64,000 nucleotides of DNA from Paludibacteraceae bacterium (lineage in GTDB: Bacteria; Bacteroidota; Bacteroidia; Bacteroidales; Paludibacteraceae): the NCBI GenBank assembly GCA_024399545.1, contig JAKSNS010000001.1:58023-122022 (forward strand). Direction: 5' to 3'. Under the pieces are notes generated by a model. The model did no database searches, was not told the DNA's origin, and was given only the letters and a program-made list of their open reading frames with translations. Position numbers and translations under genes: made by a program. Shown piece by piece: positions 1 to 9,729 of the stretch; position 1 is the first letter of the stretch, and each line of letters opens with the position of its first letter.

Positions 1-1
1 A

Positions 2-826
2 GTGACCGTGCTGCAAGACAGTAAAGGGGAATTGGAAATACTGGGGAAAGTGCTGGGTGGTCCTTATAGGCTTTATACGGCTGATATAGAGGAGGTTGAA
101 CAAGACACATTCAAGACGGTTGGGGATTTTATGAAAAGCCATAAGAACCACTATATCAGGGAGACAGCAGACTATGTGACGGATTTGTCGGAATTGCAAT
201 CGCGGAAAATGATGGACTTCAGGACAATGGAGGATATGGAGAGGTATTATCTGACTGACGGAGAGAGATTTAACGCAGGGAAGACACCTGTTTGCAACGT
301 GGTGAAAGGCGAGGCGAAAGAGAAAGTGCGCATACAGACACGTTGTGGCGTAGTAATGCTGACAGGATACGCGAGAGACACAAAAGAGGCGTGGCTGTGG
401 GATTTCTCGTCGAACAGCAAGATGAAAGTGAAAATGCCGTTGGAGATTGACGCAAGCGGAAATGACGGTGAAAACGGCGAGGCAGGTTCGGCAGGTGTGG
501 CAGGTCGTCCAAAACTGACTTACAGAGAGGGGAATATAACAAAAACAGAACCAGGGACTTGCGGTGAGGCAGGAGAAGACGGAGAAGATGGTAAAGACGG
601 GGAAAACGGGGCGACGCTGATGGTGATTATTGAGGGGAAAATACCTACGGGTGAAGTAACGGTGAAAGTTGAGGCAGGAAAAGGCGGAAAAGGCGGGAAA
701 GGCGGTGTTGGTGGAATTCATGGTAACGGGTCGCCGTGCAAAGGAAAAGCAAAAGATGGCAAAAACGGACGTGACGGAAAAGATGGCAAAAAGGGAGAAG
801 TTAAGATTGTAAGATTCGGAGAATGA
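2..826 (+). CDS. Collagen-like Gly-X-Y protein, probably 5'-truncated by the window edge
   Basis: The visible 274 residues have a non-repetitive first half (about 1-150) and a glycine-rich second half with collagen-like Gly-X-Y tracts near residues 153-168, 188-203, 226-240 and 252-265, rich in GEDGED-, GKDGEN- and GKGGKG-type triplets. A short beta-type stretch (about 204-225) separates the tracts. The frame is open to the first base, so the GTG at base 2 need not be the start and a signal peptide upstream cannot be excluded. The stop overlaps the next start as ATGA, so it is translationally coupled to a chorismate mutase and era. I do not recognise the N-terminal half and infer no function; bacterial Gly-X-Y proteins are usually surface-exposed, but nothing visible here shows export. 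Confidence 0.75.
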   Translation: MTVLQDSKGELEILGKVLGGPYRLYTADIEEVEQDTFKTVGDFMKSHKNHYIRETADYVTDLSELQSRKMMDFRTMEDMERYYLTDGERFNAGKTPVCNVVKGEAKEKVRIQTRCGVVMLTGYARDTKEAWLWDFSSNSKMKVKMPLEIDASGNDGENGEAGSAGVAGRPKLTYREGNITKTEPGTCGEAGEDGEDGKDGENGATLMVIIEGKIPTGEVTVKVEAGKGGKGGKGGVGGIHGNGSPCKGKAKDGKNGRDGKDGKKGEVKIVRFGE

Positions 827-1080
827 GAAAGATAGAAGAAATAAGGAAAGACTTTGACAGGACGGACGGTGAGATTTGCCGCCTGTTGGAGAGGCGTATG
901 GAATTGTCGAGGGAAATAGCTGAGACAAAGCGTGTTGAGGGGATAGATGTGGTGCAAGAGGATAGACGGAGAAAAGTGATGGAAAGATGGGTGGAGAATT
1001 GCCCTTCGTACAGCCGTGAAAGCGTGGAGAGGATTTATGGAATAATACACAAAGAATCGGTAAAACAACAAGAAATATGA
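823..1080 (+). CDS. Chorismate mutase, AroQ class II, stand-alone
   Basis: This 85-residue all-helical protein matches the AroQ fold, which converts chorismate to prephenate for phenylalanine and tyrosine synthesis. It shows the pattern IRKDFDRTDGEICRLLERR in helix 1, the conserved lysine in ETKR, a QEDRRR segment, and a C-terminal helix ending in glutamines, which fits the active-site Arg/Lys/Glu/Gln set of the family. It is a free-standing domain, not fused to prephenate dehydratase or DAHP synthase. It overlaps the collagen-like gene by 4 bp at its start and era by 4 bp at its end (ATGA both times), so it lies inside one transcription unit. Family assignment is fairly secure; the exact pathway role is inferred. 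Confidence 0.8.
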   Translation: MRKIEEIRKDFDRTDGEICRLLERRMELSREIAETKRVEGIDVVQEDRRRKVMERWVENCPSYSRESVERIYGIIHKESVKQQEI

Positions 1081-1967
1081 AATCAGGATTCGTAAACATA
1101 GTAGGCAACCCCAACGTGGGGAAATCGACGCTGATGAACGCCCTTGTGGGTGAGAGGATTTCGATAATAACGTCAAAAGCCCAGACGACACGCCACAGGA
1201 TAATGGGTATCGTCAACGGTGATGATTTCCAGATAGTTTACTCAGACACGCCAGGGGTGCTGAAGCCAAACTACAAGATGCAGGAGGCTATGCTCGGGTT
1301 CTCGATGTCGGCACTGACGGACGCTGACGTGCTGCTGTATGTGACTGACACTCAAGACTCGATGGAGAAAAACGCATTCTACTTGGAGAAAGTCAAGAAG
1401 ATGGACCATATACACACGATTGTGTTGATAAACAAGATAGACCTCATTGACCAGCAAAGGCTTGAGGCAATGGTGGATATGTGGCACAAAGAATTGCCTG
1501 ACGCAGAGATTTTCCCGATTTCGGCACTTAACAAATTCGGCGTTGACACGTTGATAAAACACATAGTGTCGCTGCTGCCTGAGGGTGAACCGTATTTCGA
1601 CCGTGACGCACTGACGGACAGACCAGAAAGGTTCTTCGTTGACGAGATTATAAGGGAGAAAATCCTGCTGAACTACGACAAGGAGGTGCCATACGCCGTG
1701 GAAGTTGCAGTTGAAGAGTTCAAGGAAGAGGCTAACATTATAAGAATCAGAGCGATAATATATTGCGAACGTGACTCGCAGAAGGGAATCATCATAGGCC
1801 ACGGAGGTGCGTCGATAAGGAAAGTGGGGATTGAGGCGAGAAAAGACATAGAGGCATTCTTCGGAAAAAAAGTGTTTTTGGAGACTGTGGTTAGAGTCGA
1901 GAAAGACTGGAGGAACAGGGAACAGAAACTGAGGTCATTCGGGTATCAATTGGAACATAAAGACTAA
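1077..1967 (+). CDS. era: GTPase Era
   Basis: Era is a GTPase that binds 16S rRNA and helps small-subunit assembly at the membrane. The 296-residue length is normal. GTPase motifs are all present: G1 GNPNVGKS at residues 10-17, G3 DTPG at 57-60 and G4 NKID at 119-122. The C-terminal KH domain carries [11 protein letters not shown] and ends in a basic [17 protein letters not shown] tail. The ATG overlaps the stop of the chorismate mutase gene, and leuS follows after 4 bp, so the three are probably co-transcribed. Nothing is missing or unusual in the protein. Confidence 0.97.
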   Translation: MKSGFVNIVGNPNVGKSTLMNALVGERISIITSKAQTTRHRIMGIVNGDDFQIVYSDTPGVLKPNYKMQEAMLGFSMSALTDADVLLYVTDTQDSMEKNAFYLEKVKKMDHIHTIVLINKIDLIDQQRLEAMVDMWHKELPDAEIFPISALNKFGVDTLIKHIVSLLPEGEPYFDRDALTDRPERFFVDEIIREKILLNYDKEVPYAVEVAVEEFKEEANIIRIRAIIYCERDSQKGIIIGHGGASIRKVGIEARKDIEAFFGKKVFLETVVRVEKDWRNREQKLRSFGYQLEHKD

Positions 1968-1971
1968 AAAT

Positions 1972-4758
1972 ATGGACTACAACTTTAGAGAAATCGAGAA
2001 AAAATGGCAGAGCCAGTGGGTTAAGGATAAGACCTACGAGGTGAATGTGGATAACAGCAGACCAAAATTCTATGTGCTGGATATGTTCCCTTATCCTTCG
2101 GGAGCAGGGTTGCACGTTGGTCATCCACTCGGCTACATAGCTTCAGACATATACTCAAGATACAAGAGACTGAAAGGGTTCAACGTCTTGCACCCAATGG
2201 GTTACGACTCGTACGGACTTCCTGCCGAGCAGTATGCGATACAGACAGGACAACACCCGGCAGTGACCACCGAAAAGAATATCAATCGCTATCGTGAACA
2301 GTTGGACAAGATTGGTTTCTCGTATGACTGGAGTCGCGAAGTAAGAACCTGCGAACCTGGGTATTACAAGTGGACGCAATGGGCTTTCATTCAGATGTTC
2401 AACCACTACTATGACACAGAGCGTCAGTGCGCAAGACCAATCAGCGAGTTAGTGGAGAAATTCGAGAGAGAGGATGCAGAGTGGAAGAATATGACCGAGG
2501 CTCAGAAATCAGAAAGACTGATGCAATACAGGATTGCTTATCTGGCTGATACAAAAGTTAACTGGTGTCCTGCATTAGGTACTGTGTTGGCAAACGACGA
2601 AGTGTCTGAGGGGTTATCGGTACGTGGGGGATTCCCTGTAGAGCAGAAAGTGATGAGACAATGGTCGCTGAGGGTTTCGGCATACGCTGAGAGGCTGCTC
2701 CGTGGTCTTGAGAGTGTTGACTGGACAGAATCGCTGAAAGAGACACAAAGGAACTGGATTGGACGTTCCGAAGGTGCTGAGATGTACTTCCCAGTGAAAG
2801 ACAAAGACGTTGAACTTGAGATATTCACGACACGTGCCGACACTGTTTTTGGCGTTACTTTTATGGTGCTTGCGCCTGAAAGCCAATATGTTGACATGAT
2901 AACTACTAAAGAGCAGCGTGTGGCTGTTGATGAGTATCTTGCCATGGTCAAGAAACGCACCGAGCGTGAGAGGATTTCAGACCGCAGGGTGACAGGTGTA
3001 TTCACAGGTGCTTACGCCATCAACCCATTGACAAAGGCGGAAATACCAGTATATGTATCTGACTATGTGCTTGCAGGTTACGGTACAGGCGCAATCATGG
3101 CTGTACCTGCGCACGACTCGCGCGACTACGCATTCGCCAAACACTTTGACCTGCCAATAATCCCGTTGATTGAAGGGGCAGACGTAAGCGAAGAGAGTTA
3201 TGACGCAAAAGAGGGCAAGGTCATCAACTCAGGATTCCTGAACGGTTTGGAAGTCAAAGCTGCAATAGCCGAAATGAAGAGATACATAACGGAGAAAGGG
3301 CTTGGACGTGTGAAGGTTAATTACCGTCTGCGAGATGCAATATTCTCGCGCCAGAGGTATTGGGGAGAGCCATTCCCTGTATATTACAAAGACGGAGTGC
3401 CATACGTGATGGACGAGAGTAAATTGCCACTGCTACTGCCTGAAATCAAAGAATTCAAGCCAACAGCTGACGGTCGTCCGCCACTGGGACATGCTGAAAA
3501 TTGGGTGACAGAAGATGGTTATCCAATAGAGTTGAACACAATGCCAGGGTTTGCAGGATCATCTGCTTATTATCTGAGATACATGGATCCTCATAACACA
3601 GAGGCACTTGTGGGCAAAGAGGCGGATGAATACTGGCGGCAGGTGGATTTGTACGTTGGAGGAACGGAACATGCTACTGGTCACCTGATTTATTCACGTT
3701 TCTGGAATAAGTTCTTGTATGATTTGGGTATTGTCTGCGAAGAAGAGCCATACAAGAAACTGGTGAACCAAGGTATGATTCAGGGGCGTTCCAACTTCGT
3801 ATATCGTTTCATTGGCGAGGGTTCAACGGGCAATCTGTTCATATCCTACAACCTCATAGACAACCCAGAGTACAAGAACCGCACACAGCCTATCCACGTA
3901 GATGTCAACATAGTAAACAACGATATTCTCGACATCAACGCATTCCGTGCATGGAACCCTGAATACAAAGACGCACAATTTGTCTTCGCTGACGGCTCTT
4001 CGACACTTGATGCAGACAACCCATACTTAGGCAAACCATCCGAGCAACAGTACATTTGCGGATACGCTGTAGAAAAGATGTCGAAATCAATGTTCAACGT
4101 GGTCAACCCTGATAATGTCGTGGAAAAATACGGTGCTGACACATTGAGATTATATGAGATGTTCCTCGGACCTTTGGAACAGTCAAAACCTTGGGACACA
4201 AAAGGTATTGACGGTGTTTCACGTTTCCTGCGCAAGATGTGGAAACTGTATGCAGACGACAATGGATGGATTATAGACAACGCCGAGCCAACGCCAGAGA
4301 TGATGAAAGCCCTGCACAAAACAATTGAGAAAGTGGCTTGGGACATAGAGAACTTCTCGTTCAACACCACAATACCCGCATTTATGGTGTGCGTCAACGA
4401 GTTGACATCGTTGAAATGCCATTCAAGGAAAGTTCTCGAACCTTTGGCAGTAATCATTGCGCCATACGCTCCTCATTTGGCAGAAGAGTTGTGGCACGCC
4501 TGTGGCAACGAGACAACAGTATGCGATGCCAAATTCCCAGAGGTTGACAAAAAATGGTTGGTCGAAGACACAGTGAAACAGCCAGTAGCCATCAACGGTA
4601 AGGTTAAAGAGACCATCGACATTGCGGCAGGAGCATCGCAGGCTGAAGTACGTGAGGCTGCCATAGCCGCCCTGAACAAAAAGGGGTTGATGGACGGTAA
4701 AAACATTGTCAAGGAGATTATCATCCCTGGAAAGATGGTTAACTTCGTGATAAAATAA
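1972..4758 (+). CDS. leuS: Leucyl-tRNA synthetase
   Basis: This class I aminoacyl-tRNA synthetase charges tRNA-Leu. It is 928 residues long, as expected for the Bacteroidota form. The HIGH signature appears as HVGH at residues 48-51 in a [21 protein letters not shown] context, and KMSKS is exact at 702-706. The editing (CP1) domain is present between them, with the [19 protein letters not shown] signature, and a Bacteroidota-style insertion lies before KMSKS. The anticodon-binding helices and C-terminal domain complete the protein. It starts 4 bp after era and is followed 6 bp later by a YitT-type gene. Confidence 0.97.
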   Translation: MDYNFREIEKKWQSQWVKDKTYEVNVDNSRPKFYVLDMFPYPSGAGLHVGHPLGYIASDIYSRYKRLKGFNVLHPMGYDSYGLPAEQYAIQTGQHPAVTTEKNINRYREQLDKIGFSYDWSREVRTCEPGYYKWTQWAFIQMFNHYYDTERQCARPISELVEKFEREDAEWKNMTEAQKSERLMQYRIAYLADTKVNWCPALGTVLANDEVSEGLSVRGGFPVEQKVMRQWSLRVSAYAERLLRGLESVDWTESLKETQRNWIGRSEGAEMYFPVKDKDVELEIFTTRADTVFGVTFMVLAPESQYVDMITTKEQRVAVDEYLAMVKKRTERERISDRRVTGVFTGAYAINPLTKAEIPVYVSDYVLAGYGTGAIMAVPAHDSRDYAFAKHFDLPIIPLIEGADVSEESYDAKEGKVINSGFLNGLEVKAAIAEMKRYITEKGLGRVKVNYRLRDAIFSRQRYWGEPFPVYYKDGVPYVMDESKLPLLLPEIKEFKPTADGRPPLGHAENWVTEDGYPIELNTMPGFAGSSAYYLRYMDPHNTEALVGKEADEYWRQVDLYVGGTEHATGHLIYSRFWNKFLYDLGIVCEEEPYKKLVNQGMIQGRSNFVYRFIGEGSTGNLFISYNLIDNPEYKNRTQPIHVDVNIVNNDILDINAFRAWNPEYKDAQFVFADGSSTLDADNPYLGKPSEQQYICGYAVEKMSKSMFNVVNPDNVVEKYGADTLRLYEMFLGPLEQSKPWDTKGIDGVSRFLRKMWKLYADDNGWIIDNAEPTPEMMKALHKTIEKVAWDIENFSFNTTIPAFMVCVNELTSLKCHSRKVLEPLAVIIAPYAPHLAEELWHACGNETTVCDAKFPEVDKKWLVEDTVKQPVAINGKVKETIDIAAGASQAEVREAAIAALNKKGLMDGKNIVKEIIIPGKMVNFVIK

Positions 4759-4764
4759 TAACTT

Positions 4765-5655
4765 ATGAGATTCAAGAACAAGACATTAAACACTGCCAAG
4801 CAGATAACGGCGATTGCCGTCGGTCTGTTGCTGAACGTAATGGCATGGCAATTCTTCATATTGCCGCACCACATCACCGGTGGCGGGGCGACGGGTATTG
4901 CCGTAATAACATACTATGCCACAGACGGTGCCATACCAGTGTCGGCAACCTATTTAGCAATCAACATCATACTGCTTTTGATAGCATTCAAGATTGTTGA
5001 CAAGCAATTCACCCTCCGCACCATTCTGGGTGTAGGGTTTATGACACTTTGGTTCGCCATACCGATGAACGACATCTTCGAGCATATTTTCGGTGAGAAA
5101 TTCCCAATCTTCGACCCATTCATGAGCGTCATCATCGCAGGAGTCGTCGAGGGTTTCGGTATGGCAATAGCCTTCACAAACAACGGCTCGACAGGAGGCT
5201 CGGACATCATAGCGAAAATCATTAACCAATACAAAGACATCACCCTCGGGCGTGCGTTGATCTTCATAGATGTGGTGATTATCTGCTCGTCAATCTTCGT
5301 GCCTGAATCGACAATCGAGAGTCTGGTTTACGGTCTTTTGTTTATGATAATAGCCTACGAGTCAATGGATATCTACATCAACGGTATCCGCCAGTCGGTG
5401 CAATTCTTCATATATACAAAGAAACCGGACGAGATTGCCGAGGCCATCTCAAGTCAGGCGCACCGTGGCGTGACAGTACTGACAGGCGAAGGATGGTACA
5501 GCAAATCCGAAATCAAGATTGTGACGGTATTGGTAAGGAAACAGGAATCGTCACATATTTTTGCAATAATCAAATCCATAGACCGTCAGGCATTTATATC
5601 ACAAATTCCGGCAATAGGCGTCTATGGTGAAGGGTTTGACTCATTAAGAAAGTAA
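4765..5655 (+). CDS. YitT family membrane protein (DUF161 plus DUF2179)
   Basis: The 296-residue protein has about five to six hydrophobic segments in its first 200 residues, including the glycine-rich LPHHITGGGATGIAVI and FTNNGSTGGSDIIAKI loops typical of the YitT/DUF161 family. A soluble C-terminal domain (about 210-296) matches DUF2179, with the GVTVLTGEGWYS and FISQIPAIGVYGEGF signatures. The substrate of most such proteins is unknown, so no transport role is assigned. It lies between leuS and the protease gene with gaps of only 6 and 7 bp. Confidence 0.85.
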   Translation: MRFKNKTLNTAKQITAIAVGLLLNVMAWQFFILPHHITGGGATGIAVITYYATDGAIPVSATYLAINIILLLIAFKIVDKQFTLRTILGVGFMTLWFAIPMNDIFEHIFGEKFPIFDPFMSVIIAGVVEGFGMAIAFTNNGSTGGSDIIAKIINQYKDITLGRALIFIDVVIICSSIFVPESTIESLVYGLLFMIIAYESMDIYINGIRQSVQFFIYTKKPDEIAEAISSQAHRGVTVLTGEGWYSKSEIKIVTVLVRKQESSHIFAIIKSIDRQAFISQIPAIGVYGEGFDSLRK

Positions 5656-5662
5656 CCAAACA

Positions 5663-7960
5663 ATGAAAAAACATTTATTGACAATTGTCATGCTTACAGT
5701 TACTGCCGTGCTGATGGCAGCACCTGTAAGTCAGCAGGAAACAGAACGGATTGCGAACTTCTTCTTTCATGAACACGGGGGAAGGGGTGACTTGCATTAT
5801 GTGGAAAACAGCAAATTCAGCCATCTGCATTTTTACAGCGGAGAGAACGGCAGGGGTTTCGTGATAATGTCGGCAGACGACTGCGTGTTGCCAATCCTCG
5901 GCTACTCAGCAGGCAACGAGCTGAACATCACGGATATGGGTCCAAACACACGCTATTGGCTTGAGGAGTACGAACGCCAGATTGAGTGGAACATAAAAAA
6001 CGGCTTTGAAGTCAGCACGACAGTAACGGATGTATGGTCAAGACTTGGGAAAATGATTCCTCAGCCACAGCAAGCACTCGCCACCAACTCATCATATAAC
6101 ACAGCTAACCTACTGACAACCACATGGTCACAACGTCCATACTACAACAGACAATGCCCATACGACTCGCAAGAAGGCGAATATACATTGACTGGATGCG
6201 TGGCAACAGCCATGGGTCAGATAATGAAATACTGGGAATTTCCAATAAGAGGCATTGGAAGTTACACATACACAGACCCTTACTACGGTTTACAGAGTGC
6301 GGACTTTTCAGACACAGTGTTTGACTACAGCGCAATGCCAAACAAACTAAACTCATATTCCACCGCAAGTCAGGTAGATGCCGTGGCATTGCTCCTGCGC
6401 CGCTGTGGCATAGCCGCCGAGATGTATTACGGCGTAGAAGGTAGCAGCGCAACGACAATAGGAAGTGGCGAAATAGGTGATCCAACAGCTGAAAACGCAT
6501 ACCGCGAGTACTTCAAATTCATGCACACGCTGCATTCAGAGTCATTGTCAGACTACACAGACTCGGCTTGGGTGGCGCTGTTGAAAAACGAGATTGACAA
6601 CGGACGTCCCGCACAATACTCGGCAGGAAACGAATATACGGGAGGAGGACACAGTTTCATCTGCAGCGGCTATGACAACACGGGAAAACTCTACTTCAAC
6701 TGGGGATGGAATGGCAACAACGACGGCTACTTCCAGATTGGGCAACTGAACCCAGGGTCGTCATACTACAACGCACGCAACAAAGCAATCATCGGCATAG
6801 AGCCAGACACCTCCGGTTCGTCACAGACCACAATAACCCTTGTGCCAAACATCCAAGGTGCAGGGACCATGTACGGTGCAGGGACATACACATCATATCA
6901 GGACACAGTCACTATGCTCGCCACAGCCAACGCAGGCTATCTGTTCGACTGCTGGGACGACAACCTGCACTACAACCCATACCAATTCCTTGCCAACGGA
7001 GGGAACATAACCCACACAGCGAACTTCGTAAAGATGACGGGCGACACATTAGGTTACTGCCGCGACGCGAATATCAGCAGTTACGGCGGCTCATCAGTAG
7101 CAACCAGAATGTGGGCAATACGTTTAGATTCAAACTCGATTGCGCCAAGAAGGAAACTGACCCACGTTCAGGCTTATATCTCGGAAGAAGGGAACTACAA
7201 GGTGCATATATTCCAAGGTGCGACGGCAAACAGTTCGACACTGGTGCTTTCAGACACGTTGAATATACCTTCATCACAGGACGAGACTTGGGTGGACATT
7301 GAACTGTCAACGCCGGTTAATGTCAACAAGGCACTGCCACTGTGGATTGCACTCGAAACGAGAGGTTCGGGATACCCTAAATCATATTCGGCCTATATGG
7401 GGAATATTGACGGAGCATGGTCAAACGGCAGCAACTTCGATGAAGAGTGGGATAATTATGTGACCGATTACGAGATATACTTGACATGGCAAATTCGTGG
7501 TGTCTTTGCCGAGAGAGAGATGCAGAATTTCGAGGTAACAGTTGTTTCGGACAACACAACGATGGGCACTGTGACTGGCGGCGGCACATATCCTGAGGAC
7601 ACTACAATCACAATCAAGGCAATCCCGAACGAGGGTTACCACTTCGTAAAATGGCAAGACGACAACACAGACTCAGTACGTATGATTGTAGTGAATGACA
7701 ACCTGACATTCACAGCATTCTTTGAAGAGGACGAGGATGTTGCCGTTGACAACGTGTCGGTGAACGAAATCCACACATATACAGACGGTAAACATATCAT
7801 CATCGAGAATGCCACAGGCAGAGAGATAAGGGTCTATGACGCAACAGGCAAACTTGTGGCAAGCAGACGTGCGGACAGCAACCATACGGTTTTCAACGTA
7901 GTCACAGGTGTTTATTTTATAAGAATAGAGGGAGAGACGCTGAAGGTAGTTGTAAAATAG
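5663..7960 (+). CDS. Secreted C10 (streptopain-like) cysteine protease with T9SS sorting domain
   Basis: A signal peptide (MKKHLLTIVMLTVTAVLMAA) is followed by a propeptide of the Spi-C10 type and a C10 peptidase domain. The likely catalytic cysteine is Cys179 in TGCVATAMGQIMKYW, and the likely histidine is His330 in GGGHSFICSGYD, followed by the FNWGWNGNNDGYF signature. Two divergent InlB-type repeats (about 382-456 and 622-689, the latter with GYHFVKWQDDN) flank a jelly-roll-like region. The last 65 residues form a type A type IX secretion sorting domain (REIRVYDATGKLV, GVYFIRIEG), so the protein is probably exported and attached to, or released from, the outer surface. It ends the rightward operon and has a strong terminator. 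Confidence 0.9.
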   Translation: MKKHLLTIVMLTVTAVLMAAPVSQQETERIANFFFHEHGGRGDLHYVENSKFSHLHFYSGENGRGFVIMSADDCVLPILGYSAGNELNITDMGPNTRYWLEEYERQIEWNIKNGFEVSTTVTDVWSRLGKMIPQPQQALATNSSYNTANLLTTTWSQRPYYNRQCPYDSQEGEYTLTGCVATAMGQIMKYWEFPIRGIGSYTYTDPYYGLQSADFSDTVFDYSAMPNKLNSYSTASQVDAVALLLRRCGIAAEMYYGVEGSSATTIGSGEIGDPTAENAYREYFKFMHTLHSESLSDYTDSAWVALLKNEIDNGRPAQYSAGNEYTGGGHSFICSGYDNTGKLYFNWGWNGNNDGYFQIGQLNPGSSYYNARNKAIIGIEPDTSGSSQTTITLVPNIQGAGTMYGAGTYTSYQDTVTMLATANAGYLFDCWDDNLHYNPYQFLANGGNITHTANFVKMTGDTLGYCRDANISSYGGSSVATRMWAIRLDSNSIAPRRKLTHVQAYISEEGNYKVHIFQGATANSSTLVLSDTLNIPSSQDETWVDIELSTPVNVNKALPLWIALETRGSGYPKSYSAYMGNIDGAWSNGSNFDEEWDNYVTDYEIYLTWQIRGVFAEREMQNFEVTVVSDNTTMGTVTGGGTYPEDTTITIKAIPNEGYHFVKWQDDNTDSVRMIVVNDNLTFTAFFEEDEDVAVDNVSVNEIHTYTDGKHIIIENATGREIRVYDATGKLVASRRADSNHTVFNVVTGVYFIRIEGETLKVVVK

Positions 7961-7983
7961 TCATCGAATGAAGGGAATATTGG

Positions 7984-8015
7984 CAGCCCGGGACGTTGTC
8001 CCGGGCTGTTTTTTT
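7984..8015 (+). terminator. Rho-independent terminator after the C10 protease gene
   Basis: An 11-bp perfect stem (CAGCCCGGGAC paired with GTCCCGGGCTG) with a GTT loop is followed by seven T residues. It closes the long rightward unit. Confidence 0.92.
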
Positions 8016-8043
8016 ATATCGCGTTTTTTGTATATAATCGGCT

Positions 8044-8096
8044 AAGTCAGTGTTAAATAATAAATTGGTGCGATTTGAAAAGCATATATTGTTTGG
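8044..8096 (+). repeat. 53-bp dispersed repeat, copy 1
   Basis: This segment matches 63948-64000 at 51 of 53 positions, in the same orientation. The second copy runs to the last base of the window, so the true repeat may be longer. It starts AAGTCAGTGTTAAATAATAA. Confidence 0.85.
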
Positions 8097-8116
8097 AGAC
8101 GGAGCAGGCTCCGTCT
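8097..8116. repeat. Palindrome AGACGGAGC / GCTCCGTCT
   Basis: Nine-base arms are separated by two bases, directly after the 53-bp repeat. Its function is unknown; there is no T tract, so it is not an obvious terminator. Confidence 0.6.
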
Positions 8117-8293
8117 TTACAGGGGTTGCATTATGATATAAAAATAAGATTGTACCAAGGTATTATTTCATCATCACTATAGAGACTTTTCCTAGATTTT
8201 TTAGAAGTTCCAGAACGCTGCGCTTTTCTAGTGGTTATAGGAGACAGAAAGAGGATAAATGCGAAAATTGAGAATTTAACATTTAAGGTGGAG

Positions 8294-8386
8294 ATACCCC
8301 CAGGTTTTAAGGTGAAATTATTGAAATTATTGAAATCGGAAAGATTTTTATGGTACGGTTGGGCTTGCTCTTTGCTTGCTCTTTTG
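8294..8386 (-). repeat. 93-bp dispersed element, full-length copy 1
   Basis: On the minus strand it reads from a CAAAAGAGCAAG start, through CCGTACCATAAAAATC, to a core made of 9-bp units TTTCAATAA and an end TGGGGGTAT. It matches 34940-35032 nearly base for base over 93 bp. Confidence 0.88.
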
Positions 8387-8651
8387 TGTTGTGGAGATGA
8401 AATGAAAGAGGCGTGATAGCATTTTGTGGAAATGGGATGAAAATTTAACATTTCAAGTCCGCTTGGAGAGGGTTTTTTGGAATGAAGTGCCATTCATTTT
8501 TTTTTCATGAGTTTTCGGTTTTCGGGAGGGAAATTGGGCGAAAACAGGGTGTCAATGTCCGTTCGACATGTCTTCAAAACTTTATAGCTTGATTGTGTCG
8601 TGGTGGTATATATCAGATAATCAAAGGTTTCGCTTGCGGTGACTTCTTGAC

Positions 8652-8694
8652 GATTTCAATAATTTCAATAATTTCACCTAAAAAGTTGGGGGTA
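8652..8694 (+). repeat. Core copy of the 93-bp element
   Basis: Only the 3' core is present: GATTTCAATAATTTCAATAA, then TTTCACCTAAAAAG and TTGGGGGTAT. The 5' half of the element is absent. Confidence 0.85.
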
Positions 8695-8799
8695 TGTTTT
8701 GGTCTTGGAATAAAAAAAGTAAGAAAACATTATAAAAAAGTATATATTTATATAAGTATATATATATAATAATATAATAATGTGTCCGTCGAAAAAAAA

Positions 8800-8855
8800 G
8801 TGACCCCACAGGATTTCAGGTGAAATTATTGAAATTATTGAAATCAGCGGGTCAC
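8800..8855 (-). repeat. Core copy of the 93-bp element inside a 7-bp inverted repeat
   Basis: The core (8804-8845, minus orientation) is bracketed by GTGACCC (8800-8806) and GGGTCAC (8849-8855), so this copy could fold as a large hairpin. Confidence 0.7.
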
Positions 8856-9155
8856 GTCAGAGCATAGGTCAGAGGAACAGAATCACTGACCCAGTTTTTT
8901 GACAAAAATTGAAAGGCAAGGGCGATATTTTTCGAGGAATCGAGGGGGCGAACATTTCGATTTTTCGGAAGTTCGGGTCAGTACACGGGTTAGTCGTCAA
9001 GTTTATGAACCTGTTTCTCAGAGTCTTAGAAAAATAATTCTATATTTTATGATTATTTAACGCCATATCGCGGAAAAAACGTCCACAAAAGGGAAAAACT
9101 ATAGTGAGGGCGGTTGAAAGTTGGCTGTATCAATAAACCAAAAAAAACAAGCGAT

Positions 9156-9308
9156 ATGAAGAAAGTAATAGTAACACATGCGACAAAGAGTCAGGAGGAG
9201 ATAGTGGAAATGAACTGGCAGGAGAGATTCCAGAACCCTGCGCCATACCACCACATCGTGAACAGGGACAGAACGATACGGAAAGGCAGGGCTGACCGTG
9301 AGGTTTGC
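9156..9308 (+). pseudogene. N-terminal remnant of a possible peptidoglycan amidase
   Basis: About 50 codons from the ATG at 9156 resemble the start of N-acetylmuramoyl-L-alanine amidases of the Ami_2 type: IVTHAT near the start, then PYHHIVNRDRTIRKGRADREV-like text, which is the usual YHY-I-DG-I-GRP pattern. The similarity stops near 9308, where minus-strand DUF1016 sequence begins. The rest of the amidase is missing, so this is read as a broken fragment. The identification rests on a short stretch and could be wrong. Confidence 0.4.
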
Positions 9309-9386
9309 GATGCCTGCTCCTTTATCAGTTGTTTCAACTTTATGACAGAGAGATTTTCCTCGGCAGTGCGGTGGATATAGTAATAG

Positions 9387-9578
9387 GGCTCTATAACGAA
9401 TTGAGTGGGTTTATTCACTGAATTGGATACTCCCCACCCCCTGCCCCCTCCCCAAGGAGGGGAATACCGTATAGGTAATGCCTTGTTACCCAGGGTTTAC
9501 ACCCTGGGCTAATTTATGTCGCTCTTTCAGAGCTTTGAGTTTGCGTGCAAAGTCATCCACACGAAACGTTATAGAGCC
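9387..9578. mobile_element. MITE-like element with 12-bp terminal inverted repeats and 8-bp target duplication
   Basis: The 192-bp element begins GGCTCTATAACG and ends CGTTATAGAGCC, perfect inverted repeats. It is flanked on both sides by AGTAATAG (9379-9386 and 9579-9586). It encodes no transposase; the interior holds two G/C-rich hairpins. GG-starting termini and an 8-bp duplication are the habit of ISL3-type transposases, but the mobilising enzyme is not in the window and that link is inference. Confidence 0.88.
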
Positions 9579-9729
9579 AGTAATAGCGAGCCTGAAGGTC
9601 TTTTGTTCCAGCCAAAATTCGAGTATGGTGGGAGAATGGCACTCTGAAAAAATCCTCAATTGGAAAATCAGAAACATTAGACACATAAAAGGAATGGTAT
9701 ATATCTATAGTTTCTTTAATTTCTTTCTT

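Larger units (their letters stand above)
8016..9155. other. Gene-free stretch packed with dispersed repeats
   Basis: About 1.1 kb holds no convincing gene. It contains a 53-bp repeat shared with the right edge of the window (8044-8096), a 20-bp palindrome (8097-8116), one full and two core copies of the 93-bp element (8294-8386, 8652-8694, 8804-8845) and a run of almost pure A/T at about 8731-8782. Short open frames across it are made of the repeats themselves. Confidence 0.7.

Noticed and set aside
8131..8493. Short open frames on both strands in the 8-kb gap, with FNNFNNFT-like peptide
   Set aside because: They are translations of the dispersed repeat and recur wherever it does; no promoter or conserved start is seen.
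8731..8782. A/T-only tract as a replication origin
   Set aside because: No DnaA-box cluster or replication gene is near; it is simply low-complexity sequence.
9310..9420. Plus-strand frame reading LLYQLFQLYDREIFLGSAV as an amidase continuation
   Set aside because: The minus strand here encodes YIHRTAEENLSVIKLKQLIK of DUF1016, which joins in frame to the rest of that gene; the plus frame is its shadow.
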